The notes under the pieces: generated by a model | The model's input: only the letters and a program-made list of their open reading frames with translations | Database searches by the model: none | Told to the model about the DNA's origin: nothing | Translations under genes and position numbers: made by a program | Shown: piece after piece, positions 7,412 to 17,759 of the stretch | Layout: each line of letters starts with the position of its first letter | Position numbering within the stretch: position 1 is the stretch's first letter | Assembly (NCBI GenBank): GCA_046328715.1 | Contig: JAXLWB010000026.1 | Location: 73,510-137,509, forward strand | Direction: 5' to 3' | Length of the DNA stretch: 64,000 nt | Origin: JAXLWB01 sp046328715 | Lineage (GTDB): Bacteria > Chloroflexota > Anaerolineae > Caldilineales > Caldilineaceae

Positions 7412-8752
7412 ATGAATCACCAATCGAAAGTTTACAACGCCCACTTTCGCTGTTTTCGCGGCTGCGAAGGGCGCTATTCAGTTTACGACGTCATTTATAC
7501 CTGCCCCAAATGTGGCGGGCTGCTCGAAGTTCATCATGATGTGGAAGCGCTCAAGGATCGCACACCTGAGGAATGGAAAGCCCTGATCGACGCCCGGGTT
7601 GGTCGCTCGCAATGGCCCTATGGCTCCGGCGTCTGGGGTATGAGAGAGTGGGTGATGCCCGATCTACGGGATGAAAACGTGGTCAGCACCTACGAAGGCA
7701 ACTCCAATCTCTTTTGGGCCGAACGCTTGGGCAAACAATTGGGCGTCTCCGATCTCTGGATCAAACAGTGCGGCAACTCGCACACTGGCAGTTTCAAAGA
7801 CCTGGGCATGACCGTGCTCGTCAGCGTGGTCAAACAGATGATGGCGGACGGCAGCCCGGTGCGTGCCGTGGCCTGTGCTTCCACAGGTGACACTTCGGCA
7901 GCATTGGCGGCCTATGCCGCCACGGCAGGCATCCCCGCCGTGATCTTTCTGCCCGCCGGCAAAGTGAGTACGGCGCAGTTGATCCAGCCGGTGGCCAACG
8001 GGGCCCATGTGCTGGCACTCGACACCGACTTCGATGGCTGCATGAAGATCGTCCAAGAGGTGACCAAGGACAATTCGCTCTACCTGGCCAACTCGATGAA
8101 CAGCATCCGCATCGAAGGCCAAAAGACCGTCGCCATCGAGATTGTGCGCCAATTTGACTGGGAAGTGCCCGATTGGGTTGTGATCCCCGTGGGCAATCTG
8201 GGCAACATCAGCGCGCTCTACAAGGGCTTCAAACTGCTGATCGACCTCGGTATCACGAATAAGATGCCTCGATTGGTGGCGGCGCAGGCGGGCAAAGCCA
8301 GCCCCTTCTATCAAAGCTATCTCAACGGCTTCAAGGAAAAGATCTCGGCACCAGCGCAAAAGACGCTCGCCTCTGCCATCCAGATCGGCGACCCAGTGAG
8401 CTACGAGAAGGCTGTGCAGGCAGTCCAACAATCCAACGGCATCGTCGAAATGGCCAGCGAGCACGAACTGGCCAACGCTGCCGCCCTGGCCGACCGCACC
8501 GGTCTCTACGCCTGTCCGCACACCGGGGTCGCCCTCTCGGTGACGATGAAGCTGATCGAACGGGGCGAGATCAAGCCGCAGGATCGGGTGGTTGTGGTCA
8601 GCACCGCCCACGGGCTCAAATTCACCAGCTTCAAAACTGGCTATCACGAAAGCAAACTCGAAGAAGTTGAAAGCGAATTCGCCAATCCACCGCTCTATCT
8701 CCCTGCTGACGCCAGAGCGGTGAAGGAGGCGATTGCGAGTAAGTTGGGATAA
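7412..8752 (+). CDS. thrC: Threonine synthase
   Basis: A 446-residue PLP enzyme converting O-phosphohomoserine to threonine. The N-terminal zinc-ribbon-like Cys set (C14, C18, C31, C34; CPKCGG) is typical of one thrC branch. The PLP lysine is K129 in HTGSFKDLGM, the phosphate-binding loop is ACASTGDTSAAL, and PVGNLGNISALYKG is conserved. VVSTAHGLKFT near the C-terminus also fits threonine synthase. An in-frame TTG at 7391 is possible, but the ATG at 7412 matches the usual N-terminus. The Shine-Dalgarno match is weak. It follows a strong terminator, so it has its own promoter; none is obvious (TTGACT at 7340 has no well-spaced -10). Its substrate pathway is unrelated to the neighbouring sugar importer. 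Confidence 0.9.
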   Translation: MNHQSKVYNAHFRCFRGCEGRYSVYDVIYTCPKCGGLLEVHHDVEALKDRTPEEWKALIDARVGRSQWPYGSGVWGMREWVMPDLRDENVVSTYEGNSNLFWAERLGKQLGVSDLWIKQCGNSHTGSFKDLGMTVLVSVVKQMMADGSPVRAVACASTGDTSAALAAYAATAGIPAVIFLPAGKVSTAQLIQPVANGAHVLALDTDFDGCMKIVQEVTKDNSLYLANSMNSIRIEGQKTVAIEIVRQFDWEVPDWVVIPVGNLGNISALYKGFKLLIDLGITNKMPRLVAAQAGKASPFYQSYLNGFKEKISAPAQKTLASAIQIGDPVSYEKAVQAVQQSNGIVEMASEHELANAAALADRTGLYACPHTGVALSVTMKLIERGEIKPQDRVVVVSTAHGLKFTSFKTGYHESKLEEVESEFANPPLYLPADARAVKEAIASKLG

Positions 8753-8773
8753 TGTAGGCAAAGATATTTAGCA

Positions 8774-8847
8774 TTTGAGATTGAGAGATTGGGAGACTGA
8801 CTTTGCCCATTATCCAATCTCCCAATCTCTTAATCTCCTAATCTCAT
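8774..8847. repeat. GAGATTGAGAGATTGGGAGA palindrome (intergenic)
   Basis: The left arm is made of GAGATT-GGGAGA words and the right arm of AATCTC/CCAATCTC words. It fills most of the gap between thrC and the oxidoreductase. A close relative lies inside a coding gene at 24689-24766. Confidence 0.7.
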
Positions 8848-8875
8848 TTACAGACAAGACCAAAGGGAGTCCAAC

Positions 8876-9916
8876 ATGTCCGACAAACTACGCCTAGCCT
8901 TAGTCGGCTGCGGTGCGATTGCGCGTTATCATTTGAATGGCATCAAGGAGAGTGCGCCGCGTGTTGCGGTGACGGCAGTGATTGACCCGGACGCCAGCAA
9001 AACGGCGGCCTTTGCGGCGGAAACTGGGGCCAAAGCCTACGCATCGCTGGCCGAGGCGTTGCAGGAAGACACTCTCGACGCCGTGGACATCATGGTGCCG
9101 CATCATTTGCATGAAACATTGGCCATGCAGGCACTGGCTGCGGGCAAACATGTGCTGCTCGAAAAGCCGATGGCCCCCACGTTGGATGCCTGTCAGCGCA
9201 TCTTGGATGCAGCCGCCGCGGCACAGCAGCGCTTTCCCGGTCTGGTCTTCATGGTGGCGGAGAACGCCCAATATTGGCCCGAAATCGTGCTGGCCAAAGA
9301 GTTGATCGACGAAGGGGCAATCGGTGAGTTGATTACGGCACGCGCTGCCTTTACCTTCGAGATGGACCCTTACTTCTTCAACGAGGAGGGCGAACGCCCC
9401 TGGCGCTACGACCGCAGGCAGACCGGCGGCGGCATTGCCATCGATGGCGGTTCGCACTGGCTGCGTCCCTTGCGCATGTGGATGGGTGAGATCAAAGAGG
9501 TGATGGGCGTCCTTGGTCATCCGCTCAAAAAGATGGAAGGCGAGTCGATGGTTCGTTCGCTGATCCGCTTCGACTCGGGCAAGATCGCCACCTTTGACGC
9601 CCTGCTCAACGACAACGTGATGGCCCCCGATCCCTGGTGGCGCATCACCGGCAGCAAGGGCGAAATCGTGATCGAAGGTGGCTTTGAAGGTGGTCTGTTG
9701 CTCTACAACCACGAAAACCGCAGCGGCAGACGAGTCGCTGCCCCACTCGGCTACGCCAAATCCTTCGGCCCAGAGATCCACGACTTCTCGAACGCTGCCC
9801 TTGACGGAACCGCCCTCGCCGCCGGCCCCCAACACTCGCTCGGTGAATTGCGCACGGCACTGGCGCTTTATCGCTCGGCAGAGAGCGGGCAGTGGGAGAA
9901 GGTGTGGGATTCGTAG
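8876..9916 (+). CDS. Gfo/Idh/MocA-family oxidoreductase
   Basis: A 346-residue NAD(P)-dependent sugar or inositol dehydrogenase-like protein. The Rossmann motif VGCGAIARYH is at residues 9-18, and the family motif EKP is in LLEKPMAPTLDAC near residue 98. The C-terminal alpha/beta domain holds GGGIAIDGGSHWLRPLRMW, in which the His aligns with the usual catalytic histidine region. AAGGGAGT lies upstream of the ATG. With a sugar importer 3 kb upstream, a role in catabolism of the imported sugar is reasonable but not proven. The last 106 bp, including the stop codon, are duplicated at 11251-11356. Confidence 0.9.
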   Translation: MSDKLRLALVGCGAIARYHLNGIKESAPRVAVTAVIDPDASKTAAFAAETGAKAYASLAEALQEDTLDAVDIMVPHHLHETLAMQALAAGKHVLLEKPMAPTLDACQRILDAAAAAQQRFPGLVFMVAENAQYWPEIVLAKELIDEGAIGELITARAAFTFEMDPYFFNEEGERPWRYDRRQTGGGIAIDGGSHWLRPLRMWMGEIKEVMGVLGHPLKKMEGESMVRSLIRFDSGKIATFDALLNDNVMAPDPWWRITGSKGEIVIEGGFEGGLLLYNHENRSGRRVAAPLGYAKSFGPEIHDFSNAALDGTALAAGPQHSLGELRTALALYRSAESGQWEKVWDS

Positions 9917-9994
9917 GCGGCGTCCAGATCTGTCAGCCCAAAGTATGTTGTTTGTCACTGAGTTCATGGAGAGTCACTGTATACTGGCGCTAAA

Positions 9995-10080
9995 GTATAC
10001 AAATTGCGGTTGCAAACGCCATGAATTTTCTTCGTAAAAATAGCGGAAATTCATGGTGTTTCAGAGCACAATTGGTATTA
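9995..10080. mobile_element. Second MITE-like family, copy 1 (about 86 bp)
   Basis: The right end CACAATTGGTATTA is the reverse complement of the left end of the copy at 46279-46360. Shared inner words are GGTTGCAAACGCCA near the left and GTGTTTCAGAGCACAATTGG near the right. The inner part here forms an extra hairpin (CATGAATTTTC with GAAATTCATG). Confidence 0.6.
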
Positions 10081-10088
10081 ACGTCAAT

Positions 10089-10193
10089 TCGGAGTTTATA
10101 TTTGTACACGGATTTTAGGGATTTTCACGGATAAGCTTGGCTAAAATCCGTGTTCATCCGTTGTTATCTGTGTACCATTGAAAAAACTCCGAA
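10089..10193. repeat. Nested palindrome with ACACGGATTTTAGG/ATCCGTGTTCATCCG words
   Basis: The outer arms CGGAGTTT and AAACTCCG enclose inner arms with GTACACGGATTTTA and TAAAATCCGTG plus repeats of ATCCGT. It lies upstream of the AIM24-like gene, next to the second MITE-like element. Confidence 0.6.
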
Positions 10194-10225
10194 CTCAGGT
10201 TATTACCATGTAAAAGGAGCTATCC

Positions 10226-10913
10226 ATGAACAACTACTCCATCCAAGAATTTCTCACGGCCACGGCGCAGCGCTATGAAGCGCGTGGCCGTTTTGAACTA
10301 GAAAACCCCTACTTGTTGGAAGTCAACCTTGATGGGCAGATCCGCGCCAAGATAGGTTCGATGATCGGCTACATCGGCGATGTGACCTTCACCCGCGAAG
10401 GCATGTTTGAACATGGCCTGGGCACGTTGCTCAAAAAAGCGGTTTCCGGCGAAGGCATGACGCTTATGAAAGTGGCGGGCAAGGGGCGTGTCTATCTGGC
10501 CGACAAGGGCAAGAAAGTTCGTATTCTGCAACTGCAAGGCGACACGATCGTCATCAATGGCAACGATCTGCTGGCCTTTGAAGAAGAACTGAAGTGGGAC
10601 ATCACCTTGATGAAACGGGTTGCGGGCATGTTGGCAGGTGGACTTTTCAACATCAAGTTGAGCGGGTCGGGACTGATTGCGATGACTACCCACTACGAGC
10701 CATTGACGCTGCGTGTCACTCCCAACGAGCCAGTTTTTCCGATCCGAATGCCACGGTGGCCTGGTCGGGTTCCTGACGCCGGATATCGTCACCAACATCA
10801 CATTCAAGACGTTACTGCCGCGGCGGCGAAGCCGTTCAGCTCAAATTTCAGGGCGATGGGTCGTTTTGCAACCATACGAAGAAGTCATGATGCAACAGGA
10901 TGCTTCTGGATAA
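10226..10913 (+). pseudogene. AIM24/DUF124-family gene with four frameshifts
   Basis: The first 170 residues match the AIM24 (TIGR00266/DUF124) family: the pattern YSIQEFL, NPYLLEVNL, GSMIGYIGDV, the LLKKAVSGEG...LMKVAGKG loop and ITTHYEPLTLRV-like end. After EPVF (about 10738) the family sequence continues in other frames: SDPNATVAWSG, then LTPDIVTNITFKTLL, then RGGEAVQLKFQGDG, then VVLQPYEEVMMQQ, ending at the TAA at 10911-10913. That is four frame changes in about 125 bp, several in short G or T runs. Read straight through, the frame continues to 10927 with an unrelated C-terminus. Either the gene has decayed or the sequence is locally poor. AAAGGAG precedes the ATG. The intact family is a beta-sandwich protein of uncertain role. 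Confidence 0.8.
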
Positions 10914-11250
10914 GGATCGCTCTTTGATCATTGAAGATAAAGGAAGATGACTTACACTTCAGCAATCGCTAAACCGATCTCTTGCTTGTGGCACCGGTTG
11001 CCAGCATAGCACGGACTAACAATTCAGCGACACAGAGCCATCCCCTGTTCTGCCTTTGCCACCGCGGTTGGCTGGAATTGAGGCGCACAGCCAACTCCGC
11101 TTGTGTCAGCGTTGACGGCGTTCACGCAACTTACGGCTCACGTAATTTAATCGACCAATGCAGCCTCTTCTTCACTTAAGCCAAGAAATTCAGCGTGCCA
11201 ACCAGCGGCTTCCGTTGTTGTTTTGAATTCCATAACTTTGCAGTATATAT
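10914..11250. other. Scarred intergenic stretch
   Basis: I find no gene or strong repeat in this stretch. It joins the end of the frameshifted AIM24-like gene to the displaced oxidoreductase fragment and looks like rearrangement debris. Confidence 0.4.
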
Positions 11251-11356
11251 GCCCTCGCCGCCGGCCCCCAACACTCGCTCGGTGAATTGCGCACGGCGCT
11301 GGCGCTTTACCGCTCGGCAGAGAGCGGGCAGTGGGAGAAGGTGTGGGATTCGTAGG
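11251..11356 (+). pseudogene. Displaced copy of the oxidoreductase 3' end
   Basis: These 106 bp match 9812-9917 with only two differences, both silent in the oxidoreductase frame (GCA/GCG for Ala and TAT/TAC for Tyr). The copy covers the last 35 codons and the stop codon. It has no start and no upstream part. The silent-only differences suggest the fragment came from a second functional copy of the gene, brought here by duplication or recombination and then deleted. Confidence 0.9.
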
Positions 11357-11366
11357 ATGCAACCAA

Positions 11367-11427
11367 GAAAGGCACGAAATACACGAAATGAAAAACAAAT
11401 TCTCTTTCGTGTATTTCGTGCCTTTCG
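11367..11427. repeat. GAAAGGCACGAAATACACGAAA palindrome
   Basis: Arms of about 22 bp (GAAAGGCACGAAATACACG... and the reverse complement ending CCTTTC) with a 16-nt loop. The word TTTCGTGTATTTCGTGCC is one I remember as a common intergenic repeat in environmental genomes. Confidence 0.65.
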
Positions 11428-11587
11428 TAGTGACAGGCTTTCTTTCTGTTAACATTCCCCGCCTGTGCCCTACCACACAGCCCCCCTTTGTCCTACTGCA
11501 TAGTTTATCTTCTCTCTTCTCCTTTACACTACAGCACAAGTTGGATCGAAACCGATCCACGAACTGTTTCTAACATAAGGAGAATGT

Positions 11588-14500
11588 ATGTCATCCTCTC
11601 ACCACCCACCCCTTCGCTGCTTTCATTGGCTAGTGGTTTGCGCGCTGTTGATCAACGGTTTTGGCGCGGCATTCCTACCACAGTCGGTTGCCCAGGCGGC
11701 ACCACTTGCCTTGGCCGGAGCCGAAAGCGCGGTACGGGTTGCCTATCTTTATAAAAACGACGAAGGCACAGCCCAGTCTTTTGCCAATCTACTCAACGGC
11801 AATGGTTACGCTGTACAAGCCTTTCAATACGCAGCTACGCCCGAGGCACCCTTTAAGGTGATGTTACCCTTGATCACAGGGGGCGGAACTGGGGCCGCCA
11901 ATGCGAGCAGTATCGTTGCATTGCCCACCAAGATCGGTGAAATCCCCAACTTTGCCAACTTCGACTTGATCATCGTCGCCGCCGACAGTGGTGCAAATGA
12001 TCAATGGCAACCTGCCGAGGGTCTTTTTGAGGCGATCCAAAACTCTGGATTGCCCGTGGTCGGTCTGGGCACGGGTGGACATGCCTTGTTTGGGCGCTTG
12101 GGTTTGCCGAACGGCTATCCGCACGGGGTAGCGGGCACGGCGGCGACCATTCAAGTAGCCGATTTTGGCGATTCTCAGCCGCTTTATGGTGGCATCACCC
12201 TCACCGAAAACAGTTTGCTCCAGGTCTATCAAAGCGCCCAGCCTGTGATCAGCATTCCCTTGGCGGACCGGCTGGAAAACGGTGTGCGTTTGGCTGCACT
12301 CGAAAACGATGGCGGCAGTTTCCCGATTGTCCAAGCGGAGCAGCGCTATCTGCTCTGGGGTTTTGAGGGCAGCGCCGACAGCATGACTGAAACCGGCAAA
12401 CAACTTTTCCGCAATGCGCTCCACTTTGGTGCCCAGAACATCGAATTGACCCTGCAATCACGCTCCTTTACGCCCGATGCTGGCGTCGATCCAGCTTTGC
12501 TGGCTGCACTCCAGGGCACTTCTGGCCTCCATGCCTATGCCCAACTCACCCATCTGCCCAGCGAAAGCGAACGGGAAGCCTTAAAGCAGAGCGGGGTCAC
12601 CTTGCTCAATTTTGTCGGCGACACGCTCTATTACGCCTTCGTGAGCCCGACGATCAATCCAGCGGACGCCCTCTTTTCTTCGCTGGTGCGCTGGCTGGGG
12701 CCGATTCCAGCACCTGACAAGATTGCGCCCGATCTCTACAAAGGCAACTATGAGCCGTGGGCCGTCACCGAAAGTGGTGCACTCAAATTGTTGGTCACCT
12801 TCCACCAAGATGTGACCGATGCCGCCGCACAGGCGATCTTGCAAGCGCTCGGTACCTCCGGCGAGTTGTATGGCGAGCATGTGATGGCGACCCTATTGGC
12901 CAAGGAAAAGGTCGAAACATTGGCGCAACAGGACGGTGTGGCATGGATCGATATGGGACCTGCCCCGCTACAACCGCTCAACGATGTAGCACGTAACGAT
13001 CTCAACGTAAACCTGGCACAACTGGCCAACACCGCCACCAATCCCGCCTACTACGGCGGCCTCGATGGGAGCACAGTCACGGTTGGTATCTTTGACACCG
13101 GTGTCAACACGCCGACCTTTACCCACAATGACTTTGCCGGTCGGCTGGTACGCACCCAGAACGACACCAATGGTCACGGCAGCCATGTCGCTGGCATTGT
13201 CGGTGCCAGTGGTGCCAACAGCGTCTCCAACTGTCCTGGCGGCAGTTGCACGCCCTATCAATATCGTGGCATGGCACCCAATGTCAAAATTGCACCCTAC
13301 GGGAGTTGGAATGCAGCCACAATGGATGAAGCCGTTAACACCTATCATATCGAAGCCAGCAACCATTCCTACATTCAGAACTGTGGGGCGTATGACAGTC
13401 TATCGCAAACGGTGGACATGTTGGTGCGTGGTCAGTTGACCAATGGTGGCACAGCGATCCCCATGCACACCGTGGTCTGGGCCGCAGCCAATCAAGGGGG
13501 CGGTGCCCAATATTGCACCACCGGCACGCTGCCCGATGGCTCTGATCCCGACACCAACCCCGACCCCGACCCGACGACCGGCCCACGCGGCTACTTCTCG
13601 GTGCTCAGCCCCTCCAAGAACTCGATCGACGTCGGAGCCTACAATCCAGGCGATCCACAATCGGTCACCAGCTTTAGCAGCCGCGGCCCCACTTGGGATG
13701 GACGATTGAAACCAGATGTAATGGCTCCTGGCTGTATGACTTCAACCGACAACAAAACCCAGGGCTACGTCGGCAAATGTGGCACCTCGATGGCATCCCC
13801 CGCCGTCACAGGTATTGTGGCGCTACTGACCGAGCAATATCATCAGAGCTTCTCCAGCGCCGGTCGCCCGATGCCTTCAACGATCAAGGCATTGCTCGTA
13901 CAGACCGCCAACGACATGATCCACATGCCCGGTCAGCCCGGCTTTAGTGAATTTGGTTGGAATGACCCCGACACAGGCCAGCCCGTCATCTATCAGGCTG
14001 GACCCGATTGGTCTACTGGTTACGGTGCGGTCAATGCACAGAAGGCTGCCAGCTATATCAAGGCCCACAACTTCCTCGAAGGCACCGTCACCCCGGCAGA
14101 CGCCAACGACTCCTACACCGTCAACGTGCTGCCCGGCCAGAGCGAATTGAAGATCACGCTGGCCTGGGACGATGAGCCAGGCAATCCAGCGTGGGGTGTG
14201 CAGGCCAAACAATTGGTCAACAACCTCGATCTCTCGCTGGTTGCACCGGATGGTGTGACCGTGTGGCGACCGTGGGTATTACCCGCCCTGCCCCGCGCTG
14301 CACTCAACGGCATGGGCCAGGACATCGGCACCCCCGACCCAATCGTGCGCGCCACCAACATCGTCACTGCCACGCGCGGGGTCGATAACCTCAACAATCT
14401 TGAACAGGTACAAGTGCCCAATCCGGCAGCCGGCGTCTGGACGATCCGGGTCAATGCCGCCAGCCTACCGAATGGCAATCCGCAGAAGTACAGTCTGGCG

Positions 14501-16752
14501 GGCGACTTCCGCACCTTTAATATTGTCAATCCGAAGACCGGCAACGTAGCCGAAGCAGGCGATCCAGCCACGCCCAATGTCTTCCCCGTGGTGCTGGAAG
14601 GCGTACGCAGCACCGACGGTTCGCCCAGCGCCTTGGCCGATGTCACGGCAAGCGAGTTTAGCGTACAGATTGAGGGCACAGCCGCCACCATTATCAACGG
14701 TTCCCCCGTCGGCGATCAATTCTGGCTGATGGTACGTCCGGCCCCTGGCGTCTACAGCGCAGGCAGCAAATATGACCTGAGTGTCACCTGGAATGGACAT
14801 GGCAGCGACAGCGAAACGCGCGCCGTGCTCTTCACCGAACGCGAAATCACTGACCGTGCCGTCGTCATCGATCATTCGGGTAGCATGGATGAATTCGACA
14901 AGATGGCCGCCGCCCAGAATGCCGCTCGTCTCTTTGTGGATCAGTCGTTGCCCCAGGATCGTATCGCTGTAGTCAGCTTTAGCGACAACTCGACTGTCAA
15001 CTATCCGACCACTTTGGTGCCCGATGCAGGCCCCTCTGCCGTGCTCGATGCGGCCAAGAGCGCCATCAACGGCTTAACGCCCAGCGGCATGACTGCGATT
15101 GGCAAAGGTCTGCTCGACGGTCAGGCCCAGGTGACCGCCGCTCCCGCCGATCACAGCGTGGCCGACGTGATCATCCTGCTCAGCGACGGCATGGAGAATG
15201 TCGATCCACTCTACAACACCCCAGCGGTCAAAGGCGTGATCGAGCCGACCGATACGATTATCCATACCGTGGCCGTCGGTCCAGCCAGTGCTGGTTTCCA
15301 TAGCTTGCTGGAGACGATTGCTGACGACAATGGCGGCGAATTCCGTGCGGTCAACGAGACCGGTGCAGGTGTGATGGCTTCGGCCACCGACGCAACCGTG
15401 CAGACCGGCATCGAAGCCTGGCCAACCACCTTGCCCAACCGATTGGGCGATGTCTACAAACAATATGCTGAGGAAGTACTCAACGAAAGCCGACTCTTCC
15501 AGGCACGCGGTGTGGGCAATCCGGTCACTGGTGCGCTGCAAACCTTTGACATCAACGTGCCCTCCAGTCTGAGCCGTATCAACTTCTCCTTTAACTGGGC
15601 ACAGCCGAACGGCAATAGTGTCTTCCAGGTTGTCGATCCCAAGCAGCATGTTTACACCTTCAAAAAGGGTGACACTCAGAACAAAAACTGCCGTGGCGAT
15701 GATACGCATGTGGTCTGCATCATTGAAGCACCGGAGCCTGGCATTTGGAAGACCAGTCAACGGGTGGGCGGTGAGGTCAATGAGTGGGCACTGTGGGTGA
15801 GCGCCAAGGCTGCTGTCAGCTTCCAACTGTGGGTGGGCACGCCCGAACGGCAACGTGTGATGGGTCAACCGGTGCAGTTGCTGGGCTTCCTCGGCGAAGG
15901 CGAAAAGGCGCTGGCGGGACAGTCGATCAAACTCAACATCTTCTTTCCTGGCGGCTCTTCACGCTCGCTGGAATTGCTCGATGACGGATTGCACGGAGAC
16001 GGCGTGGCGGACGACGGGCTTTACAGCAACATCTTTGGCGAAGGCAGTCTCCCCGGCGCTTACGCCGTACGCGGTGTCGCAGAGGGCAAAGACATGCTGG
16101 GCCAACCCTTCACGCTCTTCAAGAACACTGGCTTCCATCTGCGCCCCAAGGTGGTCTATGTCCACAAGGGTGATATGGACACTGCCGAAGCGTATCGCAA
16201 TCTGATTGAGAACAATGGAGTTGCGGTCGATCAGATTTCGATGGATCAACTGCCGACCACTAATTTGTCCCCCTACAATCTGGTGATCATCGCCCCAGAG
16301 ACCGGTTCGCTCGATCAATGGGGCACAGACGAGATGGTACGTCAGATTGTCCAATATAAGAAGCCAGTGCTCGGTTGGGTGAGGGCGGCTATGCCTACTT
16401 TGGCAAGATCAAGTTAGACATCGGCTGGGGCAACGGGGCGCACAGTACCGGGGACAGCGTGGTGCGTGAGAACTACACCGATCCCTACTGGCACTATCCC
16501 TACGACTTCAACGTAGCCGAGCAGCGCATCTGGAAGCTCTATGCCGAGCCAAGTTCACGGGTCGATATCTTCCTAGGCAACCAACCGACCGGCGTCACCG
16601 TCTTTGGCTACTACAATGCCCAAGCGCAATATGCCGATCTGATTATGGAAAACGGGCGCTATATGCTCTGGAGCTTTGACAAAGGGCCGAAGAGTATGAC
16701 CGATGACGGACAGAAGTTGTTTGTCAACACAGTCTACCGGACGATGCAGTGA
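11588..16752 (+). CDS. Secreted subtilisin-like protease with VWA domain (frameshift near 16375)
   Basis: The first frame gives 1609 residues to 16417; losing one T near 16375 (read GGT TTG GGT GAG) joins it to a frame ending at 16752, for about 1721 residues in all. A signal peptide covers residues 1-38. An N-terminal alpha/beta domain (VAYLYKNDEGTAQSFANLL, then VVGLGTGGHALFGR) is repeated at the C-terminus (VVYVHKGDMDTAEAYRNL, then VLGLGEGGYAYFGK after correction). The S8 domain has D503 (FDTG), H530 (GHGSH) and S734 (GTSMASP). A VWA domain follows with MIDAS DHSGSM at about 1095-1100, then a DDGLHGDGVADDGLYS stretch typical of extracellular beta domains. AAGGAGAA precedes the ATG. It lacks the LPLxR tail of the other secreted proteins. 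A strong terminator follows. Confidence 0.88.
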
Positions 16753-16788
16753 GAAGTGAAACGTGATGCATGAGGTGTGAGTCGTAGC

Positions 16789-16829
16789 AAAACAGGAAGC
16801 AGCTTTTGTGGCTGCTTCCTGTTTTGTTT
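16789..16829 (+). terminator. Rho-independent terminator after the S8/VWA gene
   Basis: A 15-bp stem (AAAACAGGAAGCAGC with GCTGCTTCCTGTTTT), a 7-nt loop and a T-rich tail. Confidence 0.88.
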
Positions 16830-16831
16830 GT

Positions 16832-16854
16832 AGAACAAGATAGTTTCTTGTTCT
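16832..16854. repeat. Small palindrome AGAACAAGA-tagtt-TCTTGTTCT
   Basis: 9-bp arms; a relative of the palindrome at 415-435. It lies directly after the terminator. Confidence 0.5.
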
Positions 16855-16943
16855 AGACCCCTCTGTAATACACTAGAAATCCCGAACTCACGTTACTACT
16901 AAAATCTTGAATGTTGACTTAGAAGATTTAGTTAAAACAAGCG

Positions 16944-17759
16944 ATGCAACCATTCTCTCAACTCAACCCCATCCTGCGTGAACGGCTTGAAATGCACTGC
17001 CAGGAACGCGATCAATGGCTCGCCCAGACCCTCCAGCACATCCAAGCTGACTCACGAGTCGTCGCAGCCTGGCTCTTTGGTTCGATCGGACGCGGGGATG
17101 CCGATGAACTGAGTGACATCGATCTCTTTGTGATTGTGGAAGATGAAGCGCATGAAACGGTTGTGCGCAATCGTGCTGCGTTTATGGCGCAGGTAGACGA
17201 ACCGCTGTTGATCCTCGAAGCCCCGCAGAATTGGCCTCCAGGTGGGGTCTACAACATGGCGCTCTACCCAGGCAGTGAGGGTCCGCACCAGGTAGATTGG
17301 TATTGGGTGCGGCGTTCAGCAGCGATTGTACCCAGCGAAACTGTTTTACTCTTTGATCGGGTCGGGCTGCCGCACAAAGATTCACCCACACTTTTTGACT
17401 ATGCCCCGGTTCCCGAACGCCCATTCACGGAGGTCATGACTCAGCAAGTCAATCTCTTTTGGGTAATGTTGCTGATTGGAGCCAAGTATCAGGCGCGCAA
17501 CGAGGATGGCTTTTGGTTTCGCGACCTCTACGAAAAGATTGCTCATTTTGTCAATCAGCCGTTGCCGGAATGCATCACAACACCGATGCCAGCGACACGA
17601 ACCGCCCAGCTTGCGCTTATGCGTCAAGCGAAGGAAGCGATGTCTGACCTGATGCCACGGGTCGCCGCTCAAGGTTGCGCTGTCCCTTTGGACTTTCCGC
17701 CACACGCCCATCGCTATCTTGACTTGATTGCAGGAATCGTCGATAGTATGCACTCATGA
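16944..17759 (+). CDS. Nucleotidyltransferase-domain protein
   Basis: A 271-residue protein with a Pol-beta-type nucleotidyltransferase core: WLFGSIGRGDADELSDIDLFV at about residues 43-63, containing the GS...R motif and the first catalytic D-x-D. Further acidic residues follow (VIVEDE). The rest is helical and resembles minimal aminoglycoside-type nucleotidyltransferases or toxin/antitoxin MNT proteins, but no HEPN partner lies next to it. The substrate is unknown. The ATG has only a weak Shine-Dalgarno sequence. The stop overlaps the next start (ATGA), coupling it to trmB. Confidence 0.82.
   Translation: MQPFSQLNPILRERLEMHCQERDQWLAQTLQHIQADSRVVAAWLFGSIGRGDADELSDIDLFVIVEDEAHETVVRNRAAFMAQVDEPLLILEAPQNWPPGGVYNMALYPGSEGPHQVDWYWVRRSAAIVPSETVLLFDRVGLPHKDSPTLFDYAPVPERPFTEVMTQQVNLFWVMLLIGAKYQARNEDGFWFRDLYEKIAHFVNQPLPECITTPMPATRTAQLALMRQAKEAMSDLMPRVAAQGCAVPLDFPPHAHRYLDLIAGIVDSMHS

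Noticed and set aside
7664..8761. 365-codon open frame antisense to thrC
   Set aside because: Shadow of a clear threonine synthase gene; no motifs of its own.
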